Assembly: GCA_030770545.1 (NCBI GenBank)
Contig: CM061098.1
Coordinates: 16,458,001 to 16,522,000, forward strand
From: Macropodus opercularis
Lineage: Eukaryota; Chordata; Actinopteri; Anabantiformes; Osphronemidae
Direction: 5' to 3'
Length of the DNA stretch: 64,000 nt
The translations under genes and the position numbers were made by a program. This document shows positions 34,547 through 47,572 of this stretch, one piece after another. The notes under the pieces were generated by a model. That model was not told where the DNA came from. It searched no databases and saw only the letters and a list, made by a program, of their open reading frames with translations. How positions within the stretch are numbered: the stretch's first letter is position 1; each line of letters opens with the position of its first letter.

Positions 34547-36224
34547 TGTGATTTAAAACACCCAATATCTTATAATAAAGGTTGAGTGATGTACAGATTA
34601 AATTGGCCAACTTGCATAACACAAAATTATTGATAAGTAGATGACACAAACTTTATACAGTATAGAACCATCACTGTGTGACAGCCCTAAGGTGAAATAA
34701 CTGCTGAGGAAGCCCACACTGCTGTGATGCCAGCGAGCAGCAGTGACCAGAAGGTCACTTGCTTGAGGAAATATTCTTCTCACGAGTCAAGTTGTGAAAC
34801 TGAAGAGGGAAAAGCAGAGTGGGTGTTGTCTCTGCTCTTAAGTAAGTGATAGGTCACTAACAACACCTGCACTATCTTGTGTGATTAGCTGTCTAAACTC
34901 ATATATTACCACAGATGTCTTGTGCTATCAGGCAGTAATAGGCCTTTGTGTTTTATCAAATACCAAGTGGGTGCGTGGCAGCTAGGTCAAACAACATTTG
35001 AACCAGAAAATACAGAACTACAAAAACCTCAAAAATCAAGCACAATAGTCAGCTTTAACACTACAGCAAACTGGATCCACTTTACATATGTTTATTTCAT
35101 TTAAACGAAAAAGACTATTGTGACTAAAGGATATCCAACATGGTTTAAGTTCATTTGTTACAATTTATTTTTTAAATGTTTGTATTGAGTAAACAAGTAG
35201 TTTAATTATTGCACTGTCCGAGCAAACAAACAAACAAAAAAAATAAAACATCTGAATGCAATTCTCTTTTCGACCACCAGGCAAGTCCTTTTCACATTTC
35301 CAGGTCACTGCAGCTACAGCAGTGGCCTGTTACACTGCAGCTCAGTGGCTTATTTTTAACTGTAACATACAGGTACTGAGCCAAACATATTCTAATATGT
35401 AGTATCTGATGCGCTTTAACCTACATTTACACAACTGCTGTATAACAGGTTGGTGATGATACAGTAAAAAGATATGATCTTAATGTTATAATGTACACCT
35501 ATTAAAATAATAAAGGTAATTAAAAATTAATTTATGTTGGAGAACTTCATTCGTCTTTTCAGGCTTCATGCACTCAGACTGATGTCAATGGTGACTCTCT
35601 GACCCCAGTCAAAGTTCAACTTATCCACAAGATAAGTGGAACAAGTGTACATGTGCACGTCATTGTGGTATCTCCAGTAAAAACGAGAATGACTGCATAT
35701 CAGCTGAATGTGTCCATCAAGTTTTAGTCCACAAGCATCTTTAGCCAACCTCTAAAACCCAATTGCTGTGATGGCTCCTGACAGACACCATTATACCATT
35801 ATAATAAAAGGCAATGTAACTCTTCTGCCAGTTTCCCAGGTTGATACCCATTTTCTCAAGTGCCAGATGTTCCGCTAATAAGGCCAGTGTTTCACTAGTA
35901 AAACTATCACACAGAGTCTCATTCTACCCAACAAAGGGCCAGTAGCACAAATCCCTTACCAAATGGCTAAGAGTGAAAAATAAACAAATAAAGCACAATA
36001 AAAGGCCTCACTAAACACACATTCAATGGATAGTAATAGATTGGAAAGTTGTAAAAACGTATTATTCCTCTCTTTCTCATATATATGTATGTATGTGTGT
36101 GTGTGTATATATAGATATATATTACCATATCATCATTTTATTTATAATTTCCAACTCCAAGCTGTATAAACTTTAATCCTTATTGGCTTTAATGCATATT
36201 ATGCATATATTGTTCTCCTCAGGA
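34547..36224. other. Non-coding AT-rich DNA
   Basis: No gene or mobile element recognised. A TATG/TGTA-rich simple repeat occupies about 36078-36122. Confidence 0.5.
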
Positions 36225-37245
36225 AAAATGGGTCAGAAAAGAGATTTAACCGACTCTGCGTGATCACACAACCATCAAACGTTTTGTAGCAAATAGTCAA
36301 CAGGGTCGCAAGAAACGTGTTGAGATGAAAAGACACAAATTAACCGCCAAAGATTTGTGAAGAATCAAACATGAAGCTACCAGGAACCCATTATCCTCCA
36401 GTGCTGCCCTATTCCACAAGTACGAGGTAGACATGGCCAAGGTAAGAAAGGCTGAAACCCGACCACCTCTTAACAAGACACATAAGTTGAAACGTCAAGA
36501 ATGGGCCAAGAAATATCTGAAGACAGATTTTTCAAAGGTTTTGTGGACTGATGAGATGAGAGTGACTCTTGACGGACCAGATGGATGGGCCCAAGGTTGG
36601 ATCAGTAATGGACACAGAGCATCCACTTCGACTCAGACACCAGCAAGGTGGAGGTGCAGTACTTGCTATGGGCAGGTATTATTAAAGATGAGCTCATTGG
36701 ACCTTTTTAGGTTGAAAATTGACTGAAAATCAACTCTCAGATCTACTACCAATTTTTAGAAGACACTTTCTTCAAGCAGTGGTACAGGAAAATGTCTGCA
36801 TCTTTCAAGAAGACTGATTTTTATGCAAGAAAACTCCATCACATGCATCAAAGTTCTCCAGTGCATGGCTGGCCAGTAAAGGCCTTAAAGATGGAAAACT
36901 AATGACGTGACCCTTCTTCACCTGACTTAAACCCTGTTGAGAACTTTGGGCCCTTCCTAAGCAGGACATTTACAGTGAAGGTAAACAGTTCGCCTTCTCT
37001 GTGTCTGGGAGGCTGTGGTTGCTGACCAGACCCAGAAACTGACTGACTCCATGAATGCAAGGCTTGTGACTGTTATTGAAAGGAAGGGTTGCTATATTGG
37101 TCACTGCAGTTTTTTTTTTTTTGAAATTTGTTTATTTGTAAATTTTGAGTTTGTTTATTATTCTCACTTGTGAAAATAAACAAGTAAGATGGGAAAATCT
37201 TTGTTTTTCATTAAGTTGCATAATAATTCTGCACACTAATAGTAA
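36225..37245 (+). mobile_element. Tc1/mariner-like transposon, decayed
   Basis: The order of recognisable pieces matches a Tc1-like transposase gene: a helix-turn-helix-like N-terminal stretch (AKRDLT-type, about 36235-36350), a central stretch with the first catalytic Asp (VLWTDEMRV, about 36538-36565) followed by GPDGWAQGWI, and a late SPDLNPVENF-type motif (about 36920-36950) that normally precedes the third acidic residue. Stops and frameshifts interrupt it many times, so it is inactive. A right-hand end is suggested by TTGCATAATAATTCTGCACA at about 37215-37234; I do not see a matching left inverted repeat. Confidence 0.8.
36433..36726 (+). pseudogene. Tc1-like transposase fragment
   Basis: A 97-codon open stretch within the decayed element at 36225-37245. 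It begins MAKVRKAETRPPLN and contains KLKRQEWAKKYL, VLWTDEMRVTLDG with the Asp of the catalytic triad, and GPDGWAQGWI. After about residue 75 it leaves the transposase frame because of an indel, so the C-terminal residues are not family-like. A cut-and-paste transposase of this family is usually about 340 residues; this is a remnant, not a working gene. Confidence 0.8.
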
Positions 37246-37784
37246 ATATTCTCTTAAGAAAGCCAAAACTTCAGGTTTGAGGGTTTGTTAACGTTTTGGA
37301 TTCACCATGAGCACTGTAGTTGTACAATAACAAAATAAATCCTCAATAATTGTTCACACAGTGTTCACACAAAGCTAATTTTATTAAATACTGCACAATA
37401 AGAATTTGCTTCACTTTTTTGTCTCCTCTCAATATTTAGTCAACAATAAATGTCTGGTTATGTATAAAACTATATTGTTCTTCACCTACTAGCCGTTAAA
37501 AAAGATGTCACTATACTCTTAAAGTCAATGGCTTACACATTGATTTTTTTGTGGTTGTTTTTTTATTGTGAAACATTTTTACACTTATACTGAATCAAAA
37601 TCCTGTCATTTTGGAAAGAAATATTAGGAACCAATTTTTTTTGACAGAGTTTAATGTAGAATGCATACATTACCAAGCCTGAACACATCCAGGAACATTA
37701 TTTTGGATGTGCTTCAATTTTTATGTTACAGGAAATGGTGGAAAATCATATTAGATTTTCTGCTTTTACCCTCCTATGATTCTT

Positions 37785-38010
37785 GTTTCATATGAAACAA
37801 ATCAATTAGTCAAACTTTAAACTTGTTTAACAGACATCAAATCCTGGATGTCCCATAACTTCCTTCAACTACTTTCAGATAAAACTGAGGTTATTATATA
37901 TGGTGCTAAAAATCATAGAGAGCCATTATTCAATCAGATTGTTACTCTTGATGAGATAACATTAGTTTTAGGTTCTATTGTGAGGAACCTTGGTGTCATC
38001 AAATTGAATT
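37785..38010 (+). mobile_element. L2-type LINE fragment (RT region)
   Basis: Parallel to 60315-60475 and to the reverse complement of 52420-52640. Shared phrases are CTGGATGTCCCATAACTTCC, GATAAAACTGAGGTTATTA, GGTGCTAAAAA and AACCTTGGTGTCAT. These encode the SWMSHNFLQLNSDKTEVIIIGAK part of the L2 polymerase, here broken by indels. It stops abruptly at a TTGAATTGAATTGAAT stretch at 37999-38019. Confidence 0.85.
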
Positions 38011-38020
38011 GAATTGAATA

Positions 38021-38760
38021 TTAAAGTGGAACCAGCTTCCAGTTCAGGTTCTAGCAGCAGACGCCCTCTGTACTTTAAAACTAGGCCTAAAACCTTCCTT
38101 TTTGACAGAGCGTATAGTTAGAGACGGTTCTGGTCACTCTGAACCATCTCTTAGTTCAGCTGCTAGACTTAGATGCTGGAGGTCCTCCTTCATTCACTGA
38201 GCTCCTCTGGTTGCCTCCATGTCCACATTTGACTAACTTTGTCTCTTTTTATCTTATAGTTGTGCTTCTCTCTTTCTGTCTGTCTCTCTGTCCTCATCTA
38301 CAGGTATCGTCAGACTCAGAAGCATGTGGCTCCAGTGTTCAGCTGCTGGTCCAACCATGATTTGTTGGATTTAGTTGTGAAATGTCTTAACCCTCGTGCA
38401 GCCTTCGAGGATTCAAAATGAAAATAGGGGCTCAGAGCTCAAAAACCACACAAGGGTTGGATAAAACAGCCGCAGGCAGATGATAAATCACAACACACTT
38501 CATCTAGATGAACGGTTGGATGAACTTGGATGAACATAGACCAACACATGTTCATTGCTTGAATGTAAAACCCACGAAGGCTGTTTGATCCAACCGTTGT
38601 GTGTGTTTTGGAGCTTTGAGCCCCCTAGTTTACAGTGGGGTCGTTTTGACCCCTAGAAGGCTGCACAAAGGCTAAACTTACTTGTAAGGTGCCTTGAGAT
38701 AACTGTTGTTGTGGATTTATTATATAAATAAAGTTTAATTGAAAAAAATTGAATTATAAC
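38021..38760 (+). mobile_element. L2-type LINE 3' part, split by a MITE
   Basis: From AAGTGGAACCAGCTTCCAGT (38024) the DNA matches the C-terminal coding end and 3' UTR of L2 as seen at 60905-61210 and in reverse at 51225-51920. It continues to 38390, is interrupted by a 281-bp piggyBac-like MITE, and resumes at 38676 with ACTTACTTGTAAGGTGCCTT and a TATAAATAAAGTTTAATTGA tail. It is dead and diverged. The tail shows which end of L2 is the 3' end. Confidence 0.88.
38391..38671. mobile_element. piggyBac-like MITE, copy 2, inside L2
   Basis: A 281-bp element closely related to copy 1 (34138-34402): terminal CCCTCGTGCAGCCTTCGAGG at the left and its approximate inverse at the right, the same internal phrases (ACAGCCGC, ATCACAACAC, CATCTAGATGAACGGTTGGA, GAGCCCCCTAGTTTACAGTG) and TTAA at the left flank (38387-38390). 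The right flank reads CTAA (38672-38675), one base off the expected duplication. It sits in the 3' UTR of an L2 fragment. Confidence 0.9.
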
Positions 38761-41700
38761 CACGTTCCCTGAATACCCCTGGCCAAGGAGAACCCTTTAC
38801 CATTTTCCCAGCATGCTATCACATCAAACAACAACCAGACAACAATCATTAAGAGTGCCAGTGATGCACACTGATGATTTTTTTTTAAATATCTTCTATA
38901 TTTTACCACAAAATAAAAAAACAGGAAAGAAGATGTAACCATTGTTTGTTTTATAATGTTTCTTTAACTTCAATAACTATAACCTCATCACTTTTTGGTT
39001 TTAGTGGCTGCAGAAACAGCAGATTTCAGCAATACAATTTACTCTATTTTAATAAAGTCCTACTCAGTACTTCACTGCTTTGTTGCCTTGACAAGTCAGA
39101 CTCAAGTGCCTCATGAAGATTATTGCAAAGCCATGTTGTTTCAAATTGCATTGGCAAGTGCTCAGAGATGATTAAAGCTGTGCAGCGCTTTGCACTAGTG
39201 TGGAGTGGCAGTAACAGTTGGCTCTGAGCTGCTGAGTATGAATGTAATAATGAAGGTGAATGGAAAACTCCTATTTTTCCTATTTTCTCACGTGAATGCA
39301 AAGTTTAGGTGGTCTTCACTGTGCTTGGGAAGTTCTGTAATCCTCGGACTCATTACAAACTCACTTAAAATGTTCATCAATCAACTGGCAAAACAAGAGC
39401 TTAGCTTTTAGCTTGTTGAGGAGCTTAGCTTTTGGAAAACCCATGCTGGCATGTCAAATGCAGCATTATTGAAAACAAAATGCGGGCTCCCGTCTGACTA
39501 AGTGAGTGAGTGACTTACAAAGTGACCTGTCGCTGAGTTAAGCCCAAGAAATCCTCCCGGTATGAGTGACATGTTGACAGCTCAGTAAATGAAATCCAGC
39601 ATTTTACTGTGAGCCAGTCAGTCAAGCTATGCTTGGCATTTCTGAGATTTGCATGGGAAGTGTAAAATATTATCCAGAGAAACACAAAACATGGACAAGC
39701 AGACAAACATGTTAACAGCCACTAGAAGATTAGCCCTCTTTCTTCAACCACACACACACACACGGTTGTTGGGGAGCAAGGAGCACGAATATTAATAACT
39801 GTGATTACACCACGTTAAACTCAACCACCAATTATGTTAATATATTTAGGGCTGGCACATTTTGGTTATTAGCCATATATTAACAATTATCCGTGACAAC
39901 GTTTATGCTTGTGTGTGCTTCAATTTTTTTTCTAACTGATCCCAGTTCACGTGCTGTGTGCAATAGTGTGTTTCACCCCACATATAAGTGGGTTAATTGG
40001 ACATATGCATCTACTGTATAAACCTAGATTTGGGTTCTTTGCAGCAGCAGTCGGGCCCGTTGTGACCTGGATTTGTTTTAATATTCAGACAACTAATGTT
40101 GGATTACATTTGCACAGGCCTGTTACCGCACCAGGCGCTCAATAGCCCTTCTGCTCGAGGCTTTCTGTAATTGTTGCAGTTATGGTTAATTAGCTTGCGA
40201 ACACTGAGGATTCAATCTCAAATCAATATTAGAAGAGGGGAAAGCATGTGCATGTTGCTGACCCACAGGTGCTTTAAATAAACTAGAAAACACTTAAGGA
40301 AATGAGCTGATATTAAAGGTGTTAAAGTCTCACTGCATCAATAATTCAATACCACCATTTTTAGGACGCATAATACCATAATTACTGAAATATGCAATAT
40401 TGTCACTAAGACAATTGACAGCTTCTGATGTCTCAAGAGGAATTTTCTATTATTTCTATACCAATAATAAATAGGTTTGGGATTTGTTTATATCATTCAT
40501 CCATCTGAGTTTCTCAGTTGACTTAAAAGGGTGGTAAAAGAATTACTCAGTTTTTATGCTGTTTAAGGAAAAATATGCCTGGCATAGGGACTGCAGGCAA
40601 ACACAATGTGACAAATGTTTTCAAAGCACTAACTGATAGAGGCATGGAATTCAGAGTGCTAATTTTCTTGAATATGGTATCATTTTCCTGACTGTAATTA
40701 TAGATGTCACTTCATACTCATCTCAGTGAAACGCTTGGTTTCAGGTTGTCCCCACCTCCGACACGTTTGTTGGAGTGCACCGTGTCAACCTGAGCTACAG
40801 TAGCTTCCTCAGTTATCTTGTCAAACAATGGAGACAAAGAGTGGGCTGCGCATTGGAAAACAAGCTCTTGGGATTTTGAGTTTGATTTTTTTTAAATCTT
40901 GATTGCTCAAAACGACATGGAAATTTCTATATCAATCATTATTCACTGTCTTCTATTCAAGCAAATATGATTAAATGTAAAATAAATAAAATAAAAACAA
41001 TAAAATACAATTTTAGTATATTTATTTAACGGAGCCAAAAATTCCATAAGCAGCAAGTATCAATATTGTAACTCTTGCAAATGTTTTGCCATAACCTCTA
41101 CATAAGTGTAAGGACAGTCTGTCCATGGCATACCCCACCTTGTATCCAATGAAAGCTGCGACTGGGCTACAGCACCCTGCCAACATTAACAGGATAAGCC
41201 ATTTTGATAATGGTGAGATAGATGGCTCAACCTCTTAATTTTTCCATCCGTTTTATCATTACAGCCACCAGTGGGGGGCTAAAAAGGTGCACATTTGAAC
41301 TATTGTCTAAAGGTGAATGTCAATTGTATTTCAACAGTGAATGTTTTTATTGATCTAGAGAGTGAGGAAGAAAGAGAGAGGGAGAGATGTGCAGTAATAG
41401 GGTTTAGAAATCAATAAGTTGAAAGTAAGATGACACGCTTTGCCCTCCATGAAATACACACACTCACTGCAGAAAACTGCACCCGTTTTTTCTTCATAGG
41501 ACCAAATTTAATTTTGCGCAAAAAAGTGAAAGACATTAACAGTGTGAAAAGTGTAATCATACTGTATATAAAATGTCAGTTGCAGAAGGGTTTGTGTTAG
41601 AAAAATAGTTCTTGATCCTTGTAAAAGACACATAATGAAACTAGCTGCTGACAGCACAGTATTTCTAAATTGGTGTTTGAGATGAAATCATTTGCAGCAG

Positions 41701-44510
41701 CGGTGACTGGAAACCCAGTATATACTGCATACTGACACACCCTTGTATGTGTGCTGTCCATCTGTGTGTTTGCTAGGTCATTCCACCAACTCCCCTACTT
41801 TCATATCATTGGTACACCACACCTCCCCATTCCCATTAACCATTTGTCTTGTTATTTATAATCTCTTCCTCTCTCATACTCCTTATTCCCTCCATCCATT
41901 ACAAGCAGACAAACACACAGTACAGTCATTGCAGTATGGAGTTTCCTTGCTTTGATTTCCCTGAGGGCTGAAAATGTGTAGATAAACTGTATGTGTCAGA
42001 CTACAAGCTTGTTGGATGAGCTTACATGTGAAAAAAAAATTTGATTATATTTTTTTTGCTGGGATGCAGCAATGTCCAAGTCAGGAGGACACATTGACAC
42101 AAACCCCTGGAATGAGCAGGTTTCATTTCATTAAAAAAAAAAATTGAAATACAAATATGTATGCAAGTATAGACGATTAACTACTTTCTAATGTTTTCAC
42201 TGAATGCACATTGTATTTAAATGTGTTGTTTATTGACTGGGTGAGCTGCTGGGGGCACAAATTTGACTATTGAGAATACTAATAATTTATATTTGTTATG
42301 TGGCAACACCCTGTTTGCAAGTAACAATAACCAAATACCAAATCAATACAGACTTTTAGCAACTATGATTTTTCATTAGCCGTCAGAATTCTGTACACAA
42401 ATAATAACACACAACAACCAGGTAAGGTACTGGTTTTGCTTAATTGATGCAACATTGATCATAATAAACTCAGTCCAACAAGGCTCATTACAGCTATAAA
42501 TAATAACAGTCTAACTATTTCTTTTGTGGACGCAGCCTAATATGGGTGTGGGGGTGTGCATGTGCTGGAGCAACAACGAAAGAGAAAGAGGGTAAAATGA
42601 CGAGAGGTTATTAGGGACATTCAGAATTATCTACTCACGCACACACAAACACTGTGACGCCACTGAAAGCCTTACATAAAGCCCAAAATGATTTCAATGA
42701 AAACAGCATTTCAGTTGAACCAGAAGGTGGAGGATTCAAATTACAGGGTATCAAAAGTTAGACACACTGATGTCTGCAAAACAGGCTGTAAGCAGCTGAC
42801 CATGAATGCAGTAAATCCAGTCCACTTTTCTCAAAGTACTTTTCTAGCAGAATAAGAGTCATCTCATAGAGTATCATAAATGAAATGTAGAATTATGCTG
42901 TCAGAGTACATCTGTGTGAGCAGAATTATTTGGATCTGAAATGACATGTTTGCTTCCCAGAACATGAACTTATCGGTAACACATCACATTCTTTTGATGT
43001 AGTGGTCAAAGTGATGACATTGATAAGTAATGATACCATTACTTAAAGGGGTGGAGTGCATCTCAGGTTATCATTGCTCAAGGCCACACATGTAAGATAC
43101 CAGATATTAGGACTGATACTACTTGGTCTTTCCTGAAACGGAGCTGCTTAGCAACATCATGAAACTCAGGAGCCTTGGTCAATAGTGTGCAATCATTTAA
43201 AAAGTTCTAAAATACAAGTTGGGACCTCAGAAAATATTTTTTTACAACGCATCACAAGACTGCATAAAGGCATAATAGAACTATTTGGTCTTTCAATCCT
43301 GTGTTCAGTGGCAAAGAACTGGAGCTGTTTATGGAGTTATCCATCACCCAAAACTATTTCAGTCCCAATTAGCTTTAAGATAAAAATACGTTCTATTATG
43401 GCCCCTTTAAAGATGAACAGTGCATGTAAAATCAACCACTACTAAGAAAGCAAAGCTAAAATTACTACATACTGTAGCTGCCAGTCAAAATGTAAAAGGG
43501 TGTCACTGTTGTTCCTTGTTGTACCAGCTGATATTAGATGTGGTGTCATGCCAAAAGAAAAACAAACAAACAAAAAAAAATTATAACTGTATTCTTAAAA
43601 CCCTACAGTGCCTATTTTCTTCCCAGTTGTCTCCTACATCATTTGGGATATAAAAACATTTTTCCTTTGAGGGATAAAGCACCTTTTGCTGCTACACCCA
43701 CAGCTTTGGTTTTAAAATCCAAGTCAAAGACAATCAGAGGCTTGTACAGAAACTATTTCATTGTTGCTTTTAACATTTACTCCAGTCTCTAGTCTTATTC
43801 ACTATGAACCTGGTTGTCTTAAAAGCAGTTAAAATGTACTATATTTGGCTGCATTCGTCTGTCCTACAATTTTGCCCCCCTAACCCTTCTCATCTACCTT
43901 CTTCTGAGAAGACCCCCTGCATGGCATACTGTCGCTGCCAGCATGTAGAGATGGCATTAGCTCCTACATTATTCTTACATTCTCTTACCTTGCATGCACT
44001 GAGGTTGCCTAGCTGCTGTACCCAACATCAGGGGGTAATGAAAAGTGAAATACACGGAAAAAAGCGACTGAACAACGATTTGCTCCCCCCTCCATGAATT
44101 CACCAAACTCCAAGAAAAGGCTACACCCTAATCATTCTGTCTGGCTGTACCATATAACCCGACAGAATGATGGGTTGAAATGCCACGTCTAATTCACACC
44201 TCTATGATTGCAAATCTATATTTTAGTGTTGGTGGTAATGTGCTATGGCTGGTGTAATAAATATGTACTTCATTGAATGTAACTTTTTTGTAAATACAAA
44301 TAATCATATGCGCACAAGTATAGTATAACAGTGCAGTAAACACTGTAAGAAATACCAGATATCCACATAAGAAACTTTAAGGAACTGGAACTTCCTAATA
44401 TAGAGTTAGTAGAATACTCAAGCGTGTAAATTGGTTGACATAGGTGCCTGTGTCAATCTTGACAAAGCTGGAACGATGAAAAAAACAACTTACTACCATG
44501 ACAGGACGTC

Positions 44511-44692
44511 TAACACTCACAGAGGAAAAGTCTCTCTAGAGAAGAACAGGTGACCCAGCTTCATGAATGTTCATTGACATGAGTTTGGTGTAAAACTGAT
44601 CTTCACAGTGTGATGGCTTTAGAACACAAAGCAGCTTCTTTGAGGTTGTGGTGCCCTCAACATTTTATTTTAATTAGAATATGTTATTTTTC
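44511..44692 (+). repeat. Diverged direct repeat, copy A
   Basis: Shares CACTCACAGAGGAAA(A)G-TCTCTC, AGAAGAACAGGTGACCCAG, GAATGTTCATTGACATGAGT, ACACAAAGCAGCTT and GTGCCCTCAACATTTT, in that order, with copy B at 46308-46528. I recognise no transposon in it. Confidence 0.8.
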
Positions 44693-46307
44693 TGACTGTT
44701 TGCTCCCTGTTGGTCCAGCCTGCATGGATTTACCCGATCACCTTTTAGGAACCAGTACAGTTTTGTTAAAAGCCCTGCGCAGGTTTCAGAGAGCGCGCCT
44801 CTGGGTCGGTTAGTTTGAGTGATTGATGTGGGTTTTGTGTTTCAAAGGTGTGGCAACTTGTGGTTAGCTGGTCTCTTTTTTTCCTTTGGTCTTTTCATGG
44901 TTGACAACAAATGAACTGTAGATGATGAAAAACCAGTTTTTCTCACAAGATTTACATGATGCTGTAGCTGCACCAATATAGCAAAATGCCAGCCTGTCCT
45001 CACCCACACGGTGGCCACTACAGCCTGGGGACTGCTACAATGGTGAGCTGCACAACCACACTGTTATGTTAAAGCAGCTGTGACTTTAAAGACAGAACAG
45101 TTCATTTCAATAAGTCTTTTCAGCTACAGTACCTGTAATATATTTGTAGGAGCAATACCATGTAAATATAACAGTTGTACGGTATCTCAAGCGGCCACAT
45201 CCCAGTTGAGGGAGTATGTTGCTGTTACCAGAACTGTGATCTCACCTCCCCAAATCATATTCACTTCTGCGAAGATGCATGACCCTTAAAGACACGGCCT
45301 CTCTCTGTTGCTCATCAGCTATATACGCTTTATCCAATTATTTTCTGTTCTCTAAACGACCACCTGCCCAAGTGTATTGCTAAGAATACAGAAATGTTCC
45401 TTTCCATGTACTGTACCTATTTATCAAAGTGCCATTCTAAAATAGATGAGTGCAACAGTGGCTGCTTGAATGTTCTATAAACAGAAAACTAAGTTTCAGA
45501 GGTCGTGTTGGTAAGACTGGATTTCTGTGCTTTATTTTGTGTTCATCACTCATCGTTGTGTTTTTGTTGGGTGGAAAGACATTGAGAAAAACGGGGCTTG
45601 TGAGAAGTTCAGTAAAGCTGCTTTGACTGAGCATCAATGCTAGTTTTCGGCAAAGTGCTGCTACCTTGAGATATACGCTTAGAAATAGATAGGTGGGCAG
45701 ATACAGGGAGATGGACGACCAGCAACACATGAACTGACTAGAGAGAAGCAAAAAAAACCTGTGCCCTGCAAATACTTCTTTTATCTACAGAAACATTTCA
45801 TAAATAGAGAAAAATAACCACTTTCACTGGCACTTCTGCAGTGGTGGCATTTTACAAATCATTACCACATTGCTGATGAGTTTCATTTTCTATGTATATT
45901 TGAACTATATTTTAATGATACTGTCTTGTTTTGGCTTTGAGAAGCATCTTCTCCACAGGGGTTGAGGTAAACAAATTTAAAAAAGGTATGGATATGGGGG
46001 GATTAGTGGAAGATGGAGTTGCTTTTCACCAGTTTGGAGATGAAAATATTTGCTACAAACTCTGATAGACAGCCGCTTCATTAAACCTGACATTTTGATG
46101 AGATAGTTGCCTGCTTGAGGGTGACACAGCTGGTAAAATGCATCCTGCTTCTATAATAAAAGTTTACTCTTTAGTCTTTAAAGGTGCAGCTAAAGAGGTG
46201 CTGCGGAAGAAGAACAATGTTGAAACATAAATCATCACTTGGGGCTGAAACACAACCCATTTAAATGAGATACCACAAGTTTACCGTTTTCTGAACTGAA
46301 AACCGTC

Positions 46308-46528
46308 TTACACTCACAGAGGAAAGGTCTCTCCACAGAAGAACAGGTGACCCAGGTCCAAGCACACTGAATGTTCATTGACATGAGTTGGTAGCACTGA
46401 ATAAACTGTTTGGTATAAACCTGATCTCCTTTAGGACACAAAGCAGCTTGTTTGAGTTGCTGTTATAACTGTATTGTACCATCAAGGTTACAGTGCCCTC
46501 AACATTTTTTGTTTTTATTTAGAATATC
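46308..46528 (+). repeat. Diverged direct repeat, copy B
   Basis: Same ordered phrases as copy A 1.8 kb upstream, with insertions of about 10-30 bp between them (for example after GACCCAG and after GCAGCTTGTTTGAG). Either an old local duplication or two insertions of an unrecognised dispersed repeat. Confidence 0.8.
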
Positions 46529-47221
46529 ACCAACCACAAATGGCATGTTGGGGTAATGAATTCCAAACTCTTGACCTTGTAACACATATGGTCACACAAA
46601 ACTGAGTTGGTGATTCGTGGATTACTTTTAAATGGGCATGTTGTGATGATTGTGTACTTTATTCTTTATCCTGTTTTGTGTTTTTCACAACTAAGCTGTT
46701 TGGAGATTAATGACTTAATCTGCTTTTTGATTCTGCTGGGTCACTTTGTTTATATATTGTGGGAATTTAGCTGACACCAATTATAGAGCAAAATGCTTTG
46801 GGTGTGCATTTTTTGAGAGGAGATGTAACAAGTGACTTTCTCCTCAACAAAGCGTGTTTAATGACCCATTTGGTACAGTACAACTAAATCACTGTAATGC
46901 TTAAAGGTCTATAGCTCTATTATCTTGTGGGAACATAATTCTGACTGAGAAGAAAGTGCTCAGTTCAATATTTATGATCTTAAGCTTTCAAACAGCAAAC
47001 TGGCAAACAGAAACAGTCCATGTTACACTGCACACTGGTGCCATTTCTCAAAATGCATCAAATTTAAGTTTTTTGTCTTTCAGGTGATTTAGAAGCTAAA
47101 ATCTGTCAATTTTTTTTCCCGTAGTCTTTTGCCAACAACAGGTCCAAAAGTTACCATTGAGATATAATTTCCAAATAATGCACGTTTCAGCGGCTCAAAT
47201 CTACTAAATGCAAAATCTAGG

Positions 47222-47572
47222 AGTGCAGGTATCGCAGATCCTGCTGGCGATACCCCTCGTCACTACTCTGTGACGCCAAATCTCCCAACAAAGGGAGGGA
47301 CTGCTCAATAGAGCCTAATGCCCCACTCACTAGCAAGATTCCAATGCTATCAAACGTTTCCCAGATGCGAGAGATCCAAACTGAGGGCTGCTCAACCTAG
47401 AGCTTTCGCCCACACAATCTGACTGAGGACCCAAATGCACGACCCATGAACACATGTACAATTAACTAATATTTTTATTAATGAAGGACATTAAAACAAA
47501 CCGGGGAGACAAACACGAGCTGATGCACAAATATGTACTAAACACTAAAACAATGTAAGTCTGTAGTAAGTC
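47222..47572 (-). mobile_element. LTR remnant related to the 58977 LTR
   Basis: Shares with 59070-59245 the ordered phrases GACTGCTC, AGAGCCTA-TGCCCCACTCA, GGGCTGCTC(A/G)ACCTAGAGC, GCCCACAC, AGGACCCAA-TGCA-GACCCA and AATATTT-AATAAAG-like sequence, which on the minus strand supplies a poly(A) hexamer. It breaks off where another LTR-like element begins at 47573. Read as a truncated LTR of the same family as the solo LTR at 54680; moderately sure. Confidence 0.55.

Larger units (their letters stand above)
38761..47221. other. Long non-coding block, no gene recognised
   Basis: AT-rich unique DNA with short CA tracts (39750-39763) and T- or A-runs. A complex block at about 39940-40240 is noted as a candidate conserved non-coding element. 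Two diverged direct repeats at 44511-44692 and 46308-46528 are listed separately. No coding exon is supported. Confidence 0.5.
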
